This document shows, piece by piece, positions 44,417 to 56,458 of a stretch of 64,000 bases of DNA. How positions within the stretch are numbered: the stretch's first letter is position 1; the number at the start of each line of letters is the position of its first letter. This DNA is from Petrosia ficiformis (lineage: Eukaryota > Porifera > Demospongiae > Haplosclerida > Petrosiidae): contig OX345645.1 of NCBI GenBank assembly GCA_947044365.1, forward strand, positions 4,969,741 to 5,033,740, written 5' to 3'. The notes beneath the pieces were generated by a model, which worked only from the letters and a program-made list of their open reading frames with translations, had not been told where the DNA came from and did not search any database. The position numbers and the translations under genes are program-made.

Positions 44417-47240
44417 ATCAACAAATTTAATACTAAATACATCAGTGTATATTAATAACTATCCACATGTGATAAAATAGTACTATATTAAAAATACACA
44501 AACAACTTACTGAAAATATATCAGTGATACAACAGATCTCTCAGTAATATTATCTCGGTACGGATCCTATCATGTACCCTATATATTCTATTTATTAGTA
44601 TCAGTTTATAAAAAAAAATCAAGTGATGTCATGGTTCACGGAACAAGTGATGTCATGGTTTATATTAACCATTTTCTCTCTGGCTGAATCAGGTTTATAA
44701 TTATAATTATGTTGTTTGTAACTATAATAAGTTATAATTAGATAGTCAAGTTATATCATTTTCTTAAAACATCCATTATAATTTTTGTTGTATGCAGATT
44801 CTCACTAGTACACTATGTGTATCATGTATTATACAGTATTTAATATGGTACCAGACACTGAGTGATGGGCTATGTTTTTACTTTATGTGTATTGAATACT
44901 GCTCAAAGTATCAATACTTAGTTCTACCACTCCTCTATTCTATTTTGTCACACCCATTTGATATATAAAATTTCACACAGCTTCCTATAATTATTTTTTA
45001 ATATGCAAAATTCTATTCTGTCACACTCATTTGAAATTTTCACATAGCTTACTGTATTTTTAATCCACAAAATTTGAAAATGATAAAATTAAAAAAAACG
45101 TGTAATTTGTGTATGTACATTATCAAATATTCATATCACTAATACTATTTCTCAGGGTATTCATGAAACTGAAAAATTACAATCACTATTTCTTCATCTA
45201 CTTGTCTCTCAGAAGTGATTTTAGTCACAATTTGCTGTTGATAAAGAGAATTGAACTATTAGAAGAGAAGAACCGTTACATTTACACACCTCTGAACATC
45301 AGGTGATTGTAATAATATATGATTATTAATGTATAAATACAGTTTAGGTTATGTGATTAATATATTCCATAGTGACAAGAGTATTGTCCATTGAATCATA
45401 TATAGTCCTATAGAGGATAGTTACCTCTGTCATGGAAGGTTAAGGTTTTTAATATTTTAACATAACATCCTAACATAGGTAGCTGGTCCTATGGTTCACA
45501 CACCACACCCTTACTAATGTAACATGTAATATTATATTAATTATGATACCTAAACTTCACTTATACTGGTATTAATTATAGGGACAAAGATACCCCAGTA
45601 TATAATTGTATTTGAGGTGGAGTTTATCAAATTAAATTTCTATGATAAAGTCACTTACAGTAACATAGTAATATTCTTTAATTATAGGGTCCCATAATTT
45701 ATATATACTAGTGTGATACTACTGTACTTAATAGTCAATCCCCTCTGTTTCTTGTTCTCTCTTATTTTACACTATACTTATAGTTTAGTGTAGTATAATA
45801 CAGTAGTAATTACATGTACTATATAAATTATTATTATTAACCCTTCAAGAGGAGGATTCAGTCCCTTTAATCAACCAACTTATATCTTGCTACTGAAAGG
45901 GCCAATAACAATACATTCACTATGCTCATGTATTATATAATTTCTGCCTTTATTGTCCCACCCTCTTGACATGTATTACACTATAAATGATGTTATAATT
46001 AATATTAGTATGTACATACTAGTAATACAGTGATAACACAATATTCAAACCATGCTATACTGATTATTAATATCCACAGGTAATTAATTAGCTTAACATG
46101 TCCAATACTGATATAGTAGAAACATTTCATTACAAATAATTAATATAACTGTAGAAAAGAAGATGCATAAAGATAAATGGAAGGAATATATCGAAAATAT
46201 AATTATATAATTGAAATTAATTTAGGTTCTTCTTCATAAAGAGCAGCATTTCAGGTTTTTCAGGAAGCAATATAATAGGTAATGATCTATTGCGTAAGGC
46301 TTCCACCTCTCTGCAGCACTTTGAGTGTCGCATGCTTGTGACTATACCCTTTTTATTGTTAGATTGCAATTGTTTTTTGCTCTTTTCCTTCTCTCTTTGT
46401 ATCTGTATGGATGTCCTTGCAAATGTTTATGAAGGTTACTGGTGTATACCTGAGGATTAGTCAATGAGTTTATACCACCTTGTGAAACTTTAGGCTCTTT
46501 GCAAGTTATATAAAGACAAACAGCTTTTGTGTTATCACTGAGATCAAATTATACACTTCTTTCTCTGTTTGATATTCTGAGAGTTCTCTCCCCTGTCTTC
46601 TGAGTCTGAGTTTGAAGTGACACTGGGTTGACTTGTACTTACATGCCATAGATTAAAGTGGTAGGGGTGTGTGCTTTAATTAGAATAACTAGTATCAGTA
46701 ACTTCATAATCAATAATGATGCTTACTGATCTTGTAATAATTACACTGATACTAATACTAATATTGGTATCAGTATACCACTAGTACACATACTAAATTA
46801 GATAGTTGAGTTATGATAGATCACAATTGTAAAAATGGTTCTTATGATTACCTGTGTTACTAATATATGTCATTGATATCATGTTCTGGTGAATTTATAC
46901 CACATAGATAATTGTAGTGTCTAATTTTGATTATCTTTTCAAGTATTTATTATAAACTATAGTAAACACTTGAGCTAACCAAAATTACATGTAAATATTA
47001 TATATACATATACAATTGATCATGATTATACCTCCTATGTTATCTCTCAACTCACTGATATTACACTCACCTCTACACACTCAGGTATTCATATAACTCA
47101 GGTAGTAGCTGGCCCTAGATTCAATACTTCAACAGATGATGTATTATCACTGACAGATGAATGTGAAGTATATTCCTGAGATAAGTCAACACAAGGGAAA
47201 CTACTACTGATAATATCATATCACCTTGTATAGTGGAGGC
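44417..47240. other. Gene-poor AT-rich stretch
   Basis: Nothing supportable. The 65-codon frame at 45109-45306 has no homology signal I recognise. Confidence 0.5.
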
Positions 47241-47319
47241 TTTGTAGGGAAAAAGGAATGATGGTTAGAGGATGTGGTAATATTAAAATGTGTTTATGTG
47301 TATGTACTGTGTTTAGATA

Positions 47320-47712
47320 TATTTACATGTACATGTATCCTTTATATGTACATGTACTGTACATGTACACTTTATATTACATAAGTACATCCCTTATACA
47401 TGTATGTACATGTACTGTACATGTACACTTTATATTACATAAGTACATCACTTATATGTACATGTACTGTACATGTACACTTTATATTACATCAGTACAT
47501 CCCTTATGTGTACATGTACTGTACATGTACTGTACATGTACACTTTATATTACATAAGTACATCCCTTATATGTACATGTACACTTTATATTACATAAGT
47601 ACATCACTTATATGTACATGTACTGTGTATGTACACTTTATATTACATCAGTACATCCCTTATGTGTACATGTACTGTACATGTACACTTTATATTACAT
47701 AAGTACATCCCT
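47320..47712. repeat. Palindrome-rich minisatellite, ~60 bp period
   Basis: About seven units of 'tacatgtactgtacatgtacactttatattacataagtacatccctta'. Each contains the self-complementary core GTACATGTACTGTACATGTAC. The long frames over it are by-products. Confidence 0.85.
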
Positions 47713-48196
47713 TATTTAATCAGAAGACCTTATGAAAGCCACAGTTACCAAAAATAAGCTTTGTTAGCTGCAGGAAAGCATCAAGATGAGTACTTGAATG
47801 TGTAGTAGTCAGTGGTGATACCCATACTTAGCATTCATGTGATTTCATGTTGAATTGCACATACACAAAAGATTGCTTGAACAGTTTCAATTGTTTTATA
47901 AACTGATTAAAATGGCAAAAAAATGATTCTTAATTGTAAAAATGAAATGAATGAGAGAATGATAGTGGAAATGTTAATAAACATTAACTTTTTGTGTCTA
48001 ATACTATATATATATGTATATAGTATAATTATGTATGTATATAGATATGTACAAATGTAAGCATGTGTCTTGTAATAAATGTATGTGTAACATAATGTAC
48101 ACACATACCTACATATGTATGTATTTACGTACATTGTGTACAATTTATATGTATGTATGTATATAATTATTATATTTAAGTGTGTATGTATATGTA
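47713..48196. other. Spacer with ATGT-rich simple sequence
   Basis: 48000-48190 is an interrupted (TATG)n tract. No gene. Confidence 0.6.
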
Positions 48197-49526
48197 TTTG
48201 TAGTACAGTGCGTGGGTGTATCAAAGGTACCGACACGTGTTTATATTACATAACCACTATAAGGGCAGTTGGAAGGCATCATCTAAATGCCAAATCAGGC
48301 AATTAGAAGGCAAAAATGGCGTTTTTTCTTTAAACTTTTTAAATACAATGCGAAAGGCAAACTCAATTTTTCTTGTTCAGCAAATGAAATATGATATACA
48401 AGTGAACTGAAAGGAAGTTCAATTTTTTTTTCAATAAATGAGAGCTGACTGCGACTGCACACTGGCATTGCTGGGCCCATAAGTACCATAATTGATGTTG
48501 ACAACACAGTGTTTAAGGACACCGAAGGTCGGAAAAGGTAGGGGTGTTATGGCTGTTGCTTCTTCTGATTTACATTTGCTTTCGCCAAACTTTGGCTCAT
48601 TGAAACAAGAAAATATTGGCACACACTTGTTCTCAACACTGCGTTCAATGAGGCATCCAGACCGATTCTTAGACCCATTCTCAGTGTATACATATCTGTC
48701 TGGGTCATACAAACGCTTCAGCTGTGACAGCTTCAAATTTCTGTGCTCACATCCTCCCCTAAGACAAAAGTTTTTACCATTACAATAGAACACAGCAGAC
48801 AGCAAGGCTTTTGGGTTTCTGTGCTGAGAACACCATTTTCCCACAATGCTGCTTCCTCCTCAGATGTAATGACGCTAGCGTGTTTCACCTCAGCTCCTAC
48901 ACCATCTATCCTCAGCTGCCGTTCTAAGTTATCTACAGCAGCATGTAGCTCTTTGAAATGATAATTATTCTTGTCTAAGAAATTGGGACATTCAGGATCA
49001 ATTGAGCGCATATGACGCAAGATTCCAGATAAAAGTTGGTAGACAGTGGTCAAAGGATACCGTTGACCATCAGCACGTCGTGTTTCTAGTACATAAATGG
49101 TCAACCAATGGTTCAGCTCCTCGATGTTCCACGGAGCGTGTTCGAAAAGATCTGAGCGACATACTTCTTGTGGGTAGTGCCTTTCTCGTTCTGCTCTCCA
49201 ATCGTTGAAGTTTCTCAAGGCCCAGCTAGTATTCTTCTTAGTATTTTTGGGCACGATTGGTTTAGTTAGTTCTGACAAATTTTCTGAAACTGACTGTCCA
49301 AATCTCCTTTTTCTAAGAAAAAGTGATTTTCGACGTTTCTTCTTCATTGGCTCTTCCAGTTCTAACGGGACGTTCTCCTTCTCTGACCCTTCTTCTCCAG
49401 CAGCCACAATATTCTCCATCTCTGTATATTGTAACGTGTTTCAGACTGAGGTCAAGGTCATACGCATGCGCAGTACGTAATGCAGACGTGTCGGTGCCTT
49501 TGATACACCCACGCACTGTAGTACAA
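48197..49526 (-). mobile_element. TIR-bounded element with Crypton/DUF3504-like gene
   Basis: Terminal inverted repeats of about 41 bp at 48197-48238 and 49486-49526 share tacagtgcgtgggtgtatca and differ at three or so positions. The only gene inside is a tyrosine-recombinase-like ORF on the minus strand that starts about 65 bp from the right TIR. The outer ends read tttgta..tacaaa, so a target duplication cannot be separated from the repeat. Confidence 0.75.
48431..49419 (-). pseudogene. Crypton/DUF3504-like tyrosine recombinase, N-terminal part, frameshifted
   Basis: Begins MENIVAAGEEGSEKENVPLE with a basic NLS-like KKKRRK. A core-binding region follows: KKNTSWALRNFNDWRAERE then NHWLTIYVLETRRADGQRYP, LSGILRHMRSIDPECPNFLD and VKHASVITSEEEAALWENG. 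A one-base loss at about 48800 (QKP..LLSAVFYCNGK) shifts into the continuation with FCLRGGCEHRNLKLSQLKRL (which holds the first catalytic Arg region) and ENGSKNRSGCL. The distal H-x-x-R...GH...Y boxes are absent. The family (QRICH1/ZMYM/KIAA1958-like, Crypton-derived) is recognised by pattern. Confidence 0.7.
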
Positions 49527-49535
49527 ACCAGATAA

Positions 49536-49659
49536 GCTACAGAGTCCACGTGTTATTGGATATACACTCGGTGGTTATTTGATTAGAAGCCTCGGCTCTG
49601 CCTCGGCATCTAATCAAATAACCACCTCATGTATATCCAATAACCAGTAGACTCTGTAG
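49536..49659. repeat. Foldback element
   Basis: Arms of about 52 bp (ctacagagtcca...attagaag and cttctaatcaaataaccacc...gactctgtag pattern) surround a CG-rich loop gcctcggctctgcctcggc at about 49590-49606. It lies 10 bp outside the Crypton-like element's TIR. Confidence 0.85.
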
Positions 49660-49664
49660 TTTAA

Positions 49665-50140
49665 CTATAACATGTATGTATGTATAATTATTTATGTATG
49701 TATATAATTATTATATGTAAGTGTGTATGTATGCATGTATGTACAGCGTATGTATGTATGTATGTATGTATGTATGTATGTATATACTTATTATATGTAT
49801 GTATGTCAAAGTCAAGTCCACTCACTACCTACAACTGAAGATACAGATACTAGTAACTTCAATACTAGTAGAATCTTTAATAACTTCAAAAGGAAGGCAA
49901 AGGCATTAGCATAGATAACGAAGTGTGAGCATACATACATAGTTTACATACATACATACATAAATACATACATAATTTACATATACATACATATACATAC
50001 ATACATACATACATAAATACATACATGTACATACATACATACATAAATACATACATGTACATACATACATACATACATACATAAATACATACATATACGT
50101 ATATACATACATAAATACATACATATACATACATACATAC
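49665..50140. repeat. (TATG)n / (ATAC)n microsatellites
   Basis: TATG-rich to 49808, then a non-repetitive stretch 49809-49930, then ATAC-rich to 50140. Long MYVCMYVCM-type frames are artefacts. Confidence 0.9.
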
Positions 50141-50766
50141 CAGTGGTGGGGTAATGGTAATTGTAATTAATTACAATTAATTACAGTATATACAGTAATT
50201 GTAATTTATTTGTAATTGTGCTATTTGGACAACAAGTAATTGGTAATGGTAATTGATTTTTAATTGTAATTATACCTGCAATTGCTAATTACCGAACCAC
50301 AATAAATGAATATGATTAAAACTTCACCACACCCTAAAATGATTATTATTAAGTGACACTTTGGAGGTGGAAGATGCAGTGGAAGATGCAATGGAATATT
50401 GGAAGGTTAAGGAAAAAGAGTTTCCTTCACTTTCTCGTTTCGTAAAGCAAATTTTTTCAGTTCCAGCTACATCTGCTCCGATCGAAAGGGTGTTCAGCCA
50501 AGGTGGCAAAATTTTAACACCACTGCGGAGTAGATTGAAACCAAAGAATTTAGAAACTTTAATTTTTCTTAAGATAAATTCACAATACATGTAATTAGAA
50601 AGTAATTGACATAGTAATTTGTAATGGTAATTGGCAGTAGAGTAATTGTAATTGTAATTGATTACTCTTGAAAAATTAGTAATGGTAATGGTAATGGTAA
50701 TCATCAAAGATACAAGTAATTGTAATAGAAATTGATTACTTTAAGGCAGTAATTGCCACACCACTG
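50141..50766 (+). mobile_element. Non-autonomous hAT element with intact ends
   Basis: Starts cagtggtggggtaat and ends attgccacaccactg (imperfect TIRs). It is flanked by the 8 bp duplication atacatac (50133-50140 and 50767-50774), the length expected for hAT. The repeat sits in an ATAC tract, so the duplication is suggestive rather than proof. The interior is rich in gtaattgtaatt subterminal repeats and contains the last part of a transposase. Confidence 0.8.
50358..50594 (+). pseudogene. hAT transposase C-terminal dimerisation domain
   Basis: Reads VEDAMEYWKVKEKEFPSLSR, then FVKQIFSVPATSAPIERVFS, QGGKILTPLRSRLKP and NLETLIFLKIN. This is the classic hATC motif (EYW...FP.L..+A...L.VPATSAP.ERVFS.GG.....R..L.P.N.E.LIFL..N). 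The catalytic DDE part is absent, so the fragment is inactive. Confidence 0.9.
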
Positions 50767-51039
50767 ATACATACATACATAAATGCATACATATACGTAC
50801 ATACATACATAAATACATACATATACATACATATACTCCTTAACCAATTTACAATTATACATGTACAATGTACATGTATATGTACTTCTGGTACTTACTA
50901 CACTCCTAATAACATTGTCAATTTACAAGTACACATATACATTTTTTGGGGGGAATACCTCTTGAGCCAGTTAACAAATACACACATGTACTTAATTCCA
51001 TTAGTAACATGACACTATGTATGTATGTATGTATGTATG

Positions 51040-51073
<34 letters not shown>

Positions 51074-51764
51074 TGTACATGTAAGTATGTACGTGTATGT
51101 ATGTATGTATGCATGTATGTATGTATGTTTTTATTTATGTATGTATGTACATGTAATGTATAATTATGAGTATGTATGTACATGTATGTGTGTATGTATG
51201 TAGGTACATGTACATGTGTGTGTATATGTACATATTAAAGTATGTATGAATATGTACATGTGTGTATTTATGTATATGAGAGTACATGCAAGTACGTACA
51301 TGTATGTATTTACGTAAATACATACATGTACATGTATATATGTATATACGTAAATACATACGTACATACATGTACGTATGTAGCTGTGTATGTATCATTA
51401 ATTCATTATACTTATGTACATAAATACATTGTACATATATACATCCACATACATGTGTATATACATGTATATATGTGTATGCAGATGTATGTATGTAATG
51501 TATATATGTGCACTGTACTTGTATGTGTGTAGTATATATATATACATGTACATGTAGTATATGTATGTTCATAAATACAAATGTACATGTATATCCATAT
51601 ACATGTATGTAGATGTATGTAGATGTATGTAGATGTATGTATACATGTATGTAGATGTATGTAGATGTATGTAGATGTATGTATACATGTATGTAGATGT
51701 CTATATGTTAGATTCTATTCTACTAGCACACATGCCATTATATTTAGTGGATAGTTTATCATAC
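50767..51764. repeat. Long (TATG)n-type microsatellite block
   Basis: About 0.7 kb of interrupted tatg/tacatg repeats (51015-51715), including gtagatgtat units at 51605-51700. The remainder is short spacer. Confidence 0.9.
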
Positions 51765-52225
51765 AAAACAAGTGTATATAGAGAAAAAAAAACATCCCTA
51801 TATTTGCTTTGTGATGACTATGTATTAAGCATTGCTGGCGGCACTAGTGTCTCTACCTTTCTGTGTACTCGAAAGCTGGGGCCTGAAGTAAGTATAAGCC
51901 CAATTGCAGACTAAATACACAGATCTCTGATGAACTGACTAAAGTACTCCTTCAAGGTTCTAAATGATGACTTCCTCAGGAGACTGAAACTCAGCAACTT
52001 ATCATACTTACTTGTTAAAGATTCTTGCATAATATTTATACTGTTTCTCTGCTTTATTAGCAGTTTTACATCCTCTTCTCGGCTGGTCTGTAGCTCAAAT
52101 GCGCGTTCTTTACGCGCCACCCCCATTAATTGATCGAGCCGGGAATGACGCAACTTCCTTAACTACGTATACAACGCATAGTCGTGCAAGTGACACAAGA
52201 ATATATATATAGATTCAACATTCTA
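51765..52225 (+). repeat. Dispersed repeat family R1, copy 3
   Basis: Matches copy 2 along its length and copy 1 at both ends. The 3' hairpin region is truncated here. Confidence 0.8.
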
Positions 52226-52891
52226 CTAGCAACTCATATTCTAGAGGTATACTTATTGTACTAGATGATGATGAAGAGTCTTTCCTGATACAGGTGTTGG
52301 AACAAAGTAGTTCAGATTTGTATTACAACTGCTTGTAGTTGTAATCTAACTTGATTCTGAAAGGTCTAATAGTGCCTCTGATATTAGTAGTACCTCTTGA
52401 GATACTGAAGGTACTAGACATGATACTAGATAATTACTATATTTTCATAATATAACATACATTATGTGTCATTCTGTTCAATCTAACAATGTATTGTATT
52501 ATGAATTTGGGATACACCATGTTGATGAGACCCAATAGGTCGAAACAATCTGATCAGATTGTCCATGGTTTGCCAGCACATACACACTCACATTTTTCAC
52601 ACATCCACACACACACATACTCACTCACCCTTCACACATACACATTTTACACACATACACGCACACACATTTTTCACACATACACATCCAGACACACACA
52701 TTTTTTAAACAGATGACAACCTTTGTGTATCTACAACTAATTACTATTCACAAAACTACATTTTCTTCCTCTTATAGTTAATGTAGAGATTCATGATGTA
52801 ACAGTAGAGTTGAGATCTCAGTTTAGATCTTCTCATTTGATATTTATATTACTTATGCTAATGTAGAAAGGATTATAATTCTAATAATTAT
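52226..52891. other. Spacer with (CA)n tract; 3' flank of NLR-C
   Basis: 52590-52705 is a CACA-rich microsatellite. 52765-52822 is the segment shared with 4335-4394, marking the end of the A/C duplicated block. Confidence 0.65.
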
Positions 52892-55800
52892 TTAATGCCA
52901 TGTTTTTACTATTGGATGTGGACCAAGTTTCTTTTCTTTACGTTGAGTAATCAGTGTTTTCTTCATATCATTTAGTATGTCTATCATAATAGATGATTTT
53001 GGAATACTAACAAAACATAATGATGGATGTAGTAACACAGTTTCCCACAGTTGATGTATCATTGATATCCAGTCTTCTTTATATGTAACTTTACAGAATT
53101 TAGATCCAATGAGTAGTACAGATCCCATGAGAACTTCTAGGAACTTCATATCTTCATTTCTCTTCAACATATTTGTAACATGATGAATTATCTCTTCATA
53201 GTACAATGATGCCAATACCTGTTCTGAGATCTCCCCTGTATAGAATTCCACAGTCAGTGATTTTAGATTATCAGTAGCTTCAAAGAATCCTTTCAAATTT
53301 GTATTTTCTGATAATTGAATGTATACATTCAGTTCTTGTAGTGTATTGTTTCTTCTCAGACCAGTAGTCAGGTATTTGATAAGTGATGGACAATTGGATG
53401 GTAAAATTTCGATCTCCAGACATTGTAGTGATTTGTTTGATGACAACATCAATTGAAGAGATTTTCCCACTTCATCATGAAACAAGCTATAGTAGTCACA
53501 TTGAATTCTACATGTAAGAGCTATGACAGTTCTGTTACTGGCAAGAATGTTAAATATTTCATCAAGACTTTCCTCTCTCTCTAGTACTATATCCAGATGT
53601 TGTAGAAAAGGGTTAGAATCTAAGTAGGTAATGAATGGCATCAATGGTTTATATAGGGATAGACTTTTCAAGTTAGTAATATTCCTTCCAACATTTTCTA
53701 ATCCAGGTGACAAAGTTTCTGTTTTCTTTACAGGATATGTTACGATATCATGTAATGTATCATTACTGATATTCAGTGCTGTAAGAGATTCATTAACTGG
53801 TAGATCTAGAGATGGGGGTATTCCTTTAATAGGTATATTCAGTTTAACAGCTTGTATTTTTGATTGTTTTTCAATAGCTCTTCTATTGGTAATGACTCAA
53901 TAAAAGTAAGATTTGATGATAGTGAAAAAAACTGGATTGTATCATTTCTCTCTACTCCAGTAAGCAAACTATTTATAAATGAGTTGAATGGCAAATCTGA
54001 CACAGTTAAAAATTCTTTAATAGTATGATTTATAGACAATACCTCCTCCATTACCACTAATAATTCATTATCAATGTGTTGTTTTGATTGATAAAGCGAC
54101 TTCTGTTTAATGTGTACATGTAGGATATTCAGATGAGGCAGTTTGAACAGCTGTGTGAACATGTACACAACTGAATTGGGATGTATGGTACCAGATTTGA
54201 ATACATCAATATAACTTTCTTGAAGGTACTGACACAATGATGATTGGTGTATCTTGATTACTGATGTGATATTATGATATCCTGCTTTCATTACAATGCA
54301 ATTAGTTATGTTTGAATCTTCATTGTAAGGTTTCAGCATGTTATGACCAGATTCATGATGGAAATAATTCAAAGTGATCTTTGAGTTCTTCAGGAGAAAG
54401 GACAAACACAATAAATCAAATTGTGATGAATACACTCTATCTACACAAAGAGAGGAGTTTTTAATGGATGAAACAAATATCTGACACAATACTTTGTTTT
54501 CAGACTCGTAAATTAGATGAAGTAATTGTATAGTATCTGTATCATAATAAGGTTCATGAAGAGGATATTTACTCCTGAATGAATTACAAGTGTCATCACA
54601 AAGCAATTGTGGATTCTGATGAAATACAAAGTACTGATGAGATTCAATGGTTCCCTTATACACTGTAAATCCACCTCTTTACTGAAATACTCTTGATAGC
54701 TGTCATCTTTAAGTTCAGTCAGACCTGCCACAAATCTTAGTGTCATGCGAAAGTGAGTTCCATGGAAATGTTCTCTAAACAGCATATTTTGATCATCACG
54801 GTGAGCTATCCACCATGCTGCCAGGAACTCCTGAATAGTTAGATGAAGAAACTGATGTTTAGTGGTGTCTGCTATCTTATTACAGTTCATTAATCCAAAA
54901 TGTTCACACTTCAATGAATGTGATAACTTTAGTATTTCATTTCTATTGAAAGTGGTATTTTGTGTCTTCAGCTTCTCATAAGCACAACAACATAGTTCAT
55001 CGAATGCTCTCTTTTGATCTTTTTGTAGTTCCTCAAGTGATTCAACTGTGTCTGGATAAAGTTCTTGTTTTTTCATTGATCTTTTTACAGCACTAAGAAC
55101 ATATTTCTTGTAAAATTTAGTCAAAGTGTTAGGAAGAATAAAGCCACTCAGCTGATAAACTCTCACTAACATGGAACATACAAATGGTATATAACATAAT
55201 GACAAAACATCTTCCCTAATCTCCAATTCCTTTATTAATTGTTCAGCATTCTCTTCAGTCAGCTCACTCCTGATATATGAAAAAATCACTTTTTCCTTAA
55301 AACCTAATACTTCAACATGACGATTAACACTCTGTAGTTGACAAAGTTTTGCTGAAGCATATGTACGTGAAGTAACTAGTACATTACATTTGTGTAGTTG
55401 TCTTCCTTGAATAATATCCAGTATGAATGATCTGTTTTGGTCTCTTCCTTTAAATTCATCCCATCCATCAAATATTACTAACATATCTTTACCATTTGTC
55501 TGCTTGATTTTTGTACTCATGTTATCACAAATCTCTTCATCGCTATGAAATAGTGAAACAAGATCAGATATGTTTTCAGCTGATGATACTTCCTCATCTC
55601 TGAGAGAAACAGCAAAGAGTAGATCAAAGGAACATTTTTTCAGTTCATTCTTAGCCCACATGTTACACAATTTATGACAAAGTGTAGTTTTTCCTACACC
55701 TGGAGGTCCATCAACTACTACTTTGATTGAACTATTATCATCATTTTGTTTCAGTACATCTTGTATGTCTATTTTCTCTGATACATTCATAATGTTATCT

Positions 55801-56458
55801 AATTTTCCTTGTAACATATTCCATGACCTCTTTATTCCTTCTGGTTCAGATAGACATCCTCCATGTCCCTTAATGAGTCCTAGTTGTCCAAACTTGTCTC
55901 CACCAAAACGTCGATCTAACAAGTCATTATATACTACAGGATTTTGATGATACCGATCACGCAAACCTTGAACAAACTTGTCAGTATCAGTGGTGACGTG
56001 GAATGATGAGTCATCTAATGACACACCTGTGTTAATTTATATTAGAATTTCATATATATTGGTTACAAGGATTAATATTTTAATTCCTTACCTAATTCTT
56101 TCATCATAGTTTTACATATCATAGATATCACTGAGTTTTTCTGATTGATTAATACTCTACACAAAGAAATGAGTGTCTCTGGATTTTTATTGATTTTAAG
56201 AGATCTCTGAACTTCATTTAGTAATTTACTGGTCTTCTCATAACGAGGAACACTTGGAGTAGATATGATATTATCTTAAACAACATTAGATATTAGACCA
56301 ACACTCCACAAATCATTAGCAAGTCTATTTGGGTCAGAGACCACATCAAGTATTTCAGAGAAATGTCTCTTCAGTATATTAAATGGTATTAACTGATTAG
56401 GTTCACAAGATATCTGTACATGGATCATCTATAGCTTGTGCTTTTTCAGATGTAGAGG
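52892..56458 (-). pseudogene. NLR-C: CARD-NACHT-LRR, multiply disabled
   Basis: Exon 3-like segment 56092-56458 and exon 4-like segment 52892-56026. Lesions relative to the paralogues: a 2 bp deletion near 56415 and a stop (TAA at 56276-56278, from AAA Lys) in the CARD exon; a 10 bp deletion near 54650 (after EVDLQCI); and a 1 bp deletion near 53860 (in the ELLKNNQ region). The NACHT core is kept (GPPGVGKTT, DMLVIFDGWDEF, FLHLTIQEFLAAWW), which suggests recent loss of function or decay after duplication. No exon for the DEATH domain or the 2A leader was found upstream. Confidence 0.85.

Noticed and set aside
49886..51572. Many long frames rich in MYVC or HTYI
   Set aside because: They are translations of TATG/ATAC microsatellites, open in several frames and both strands at once.
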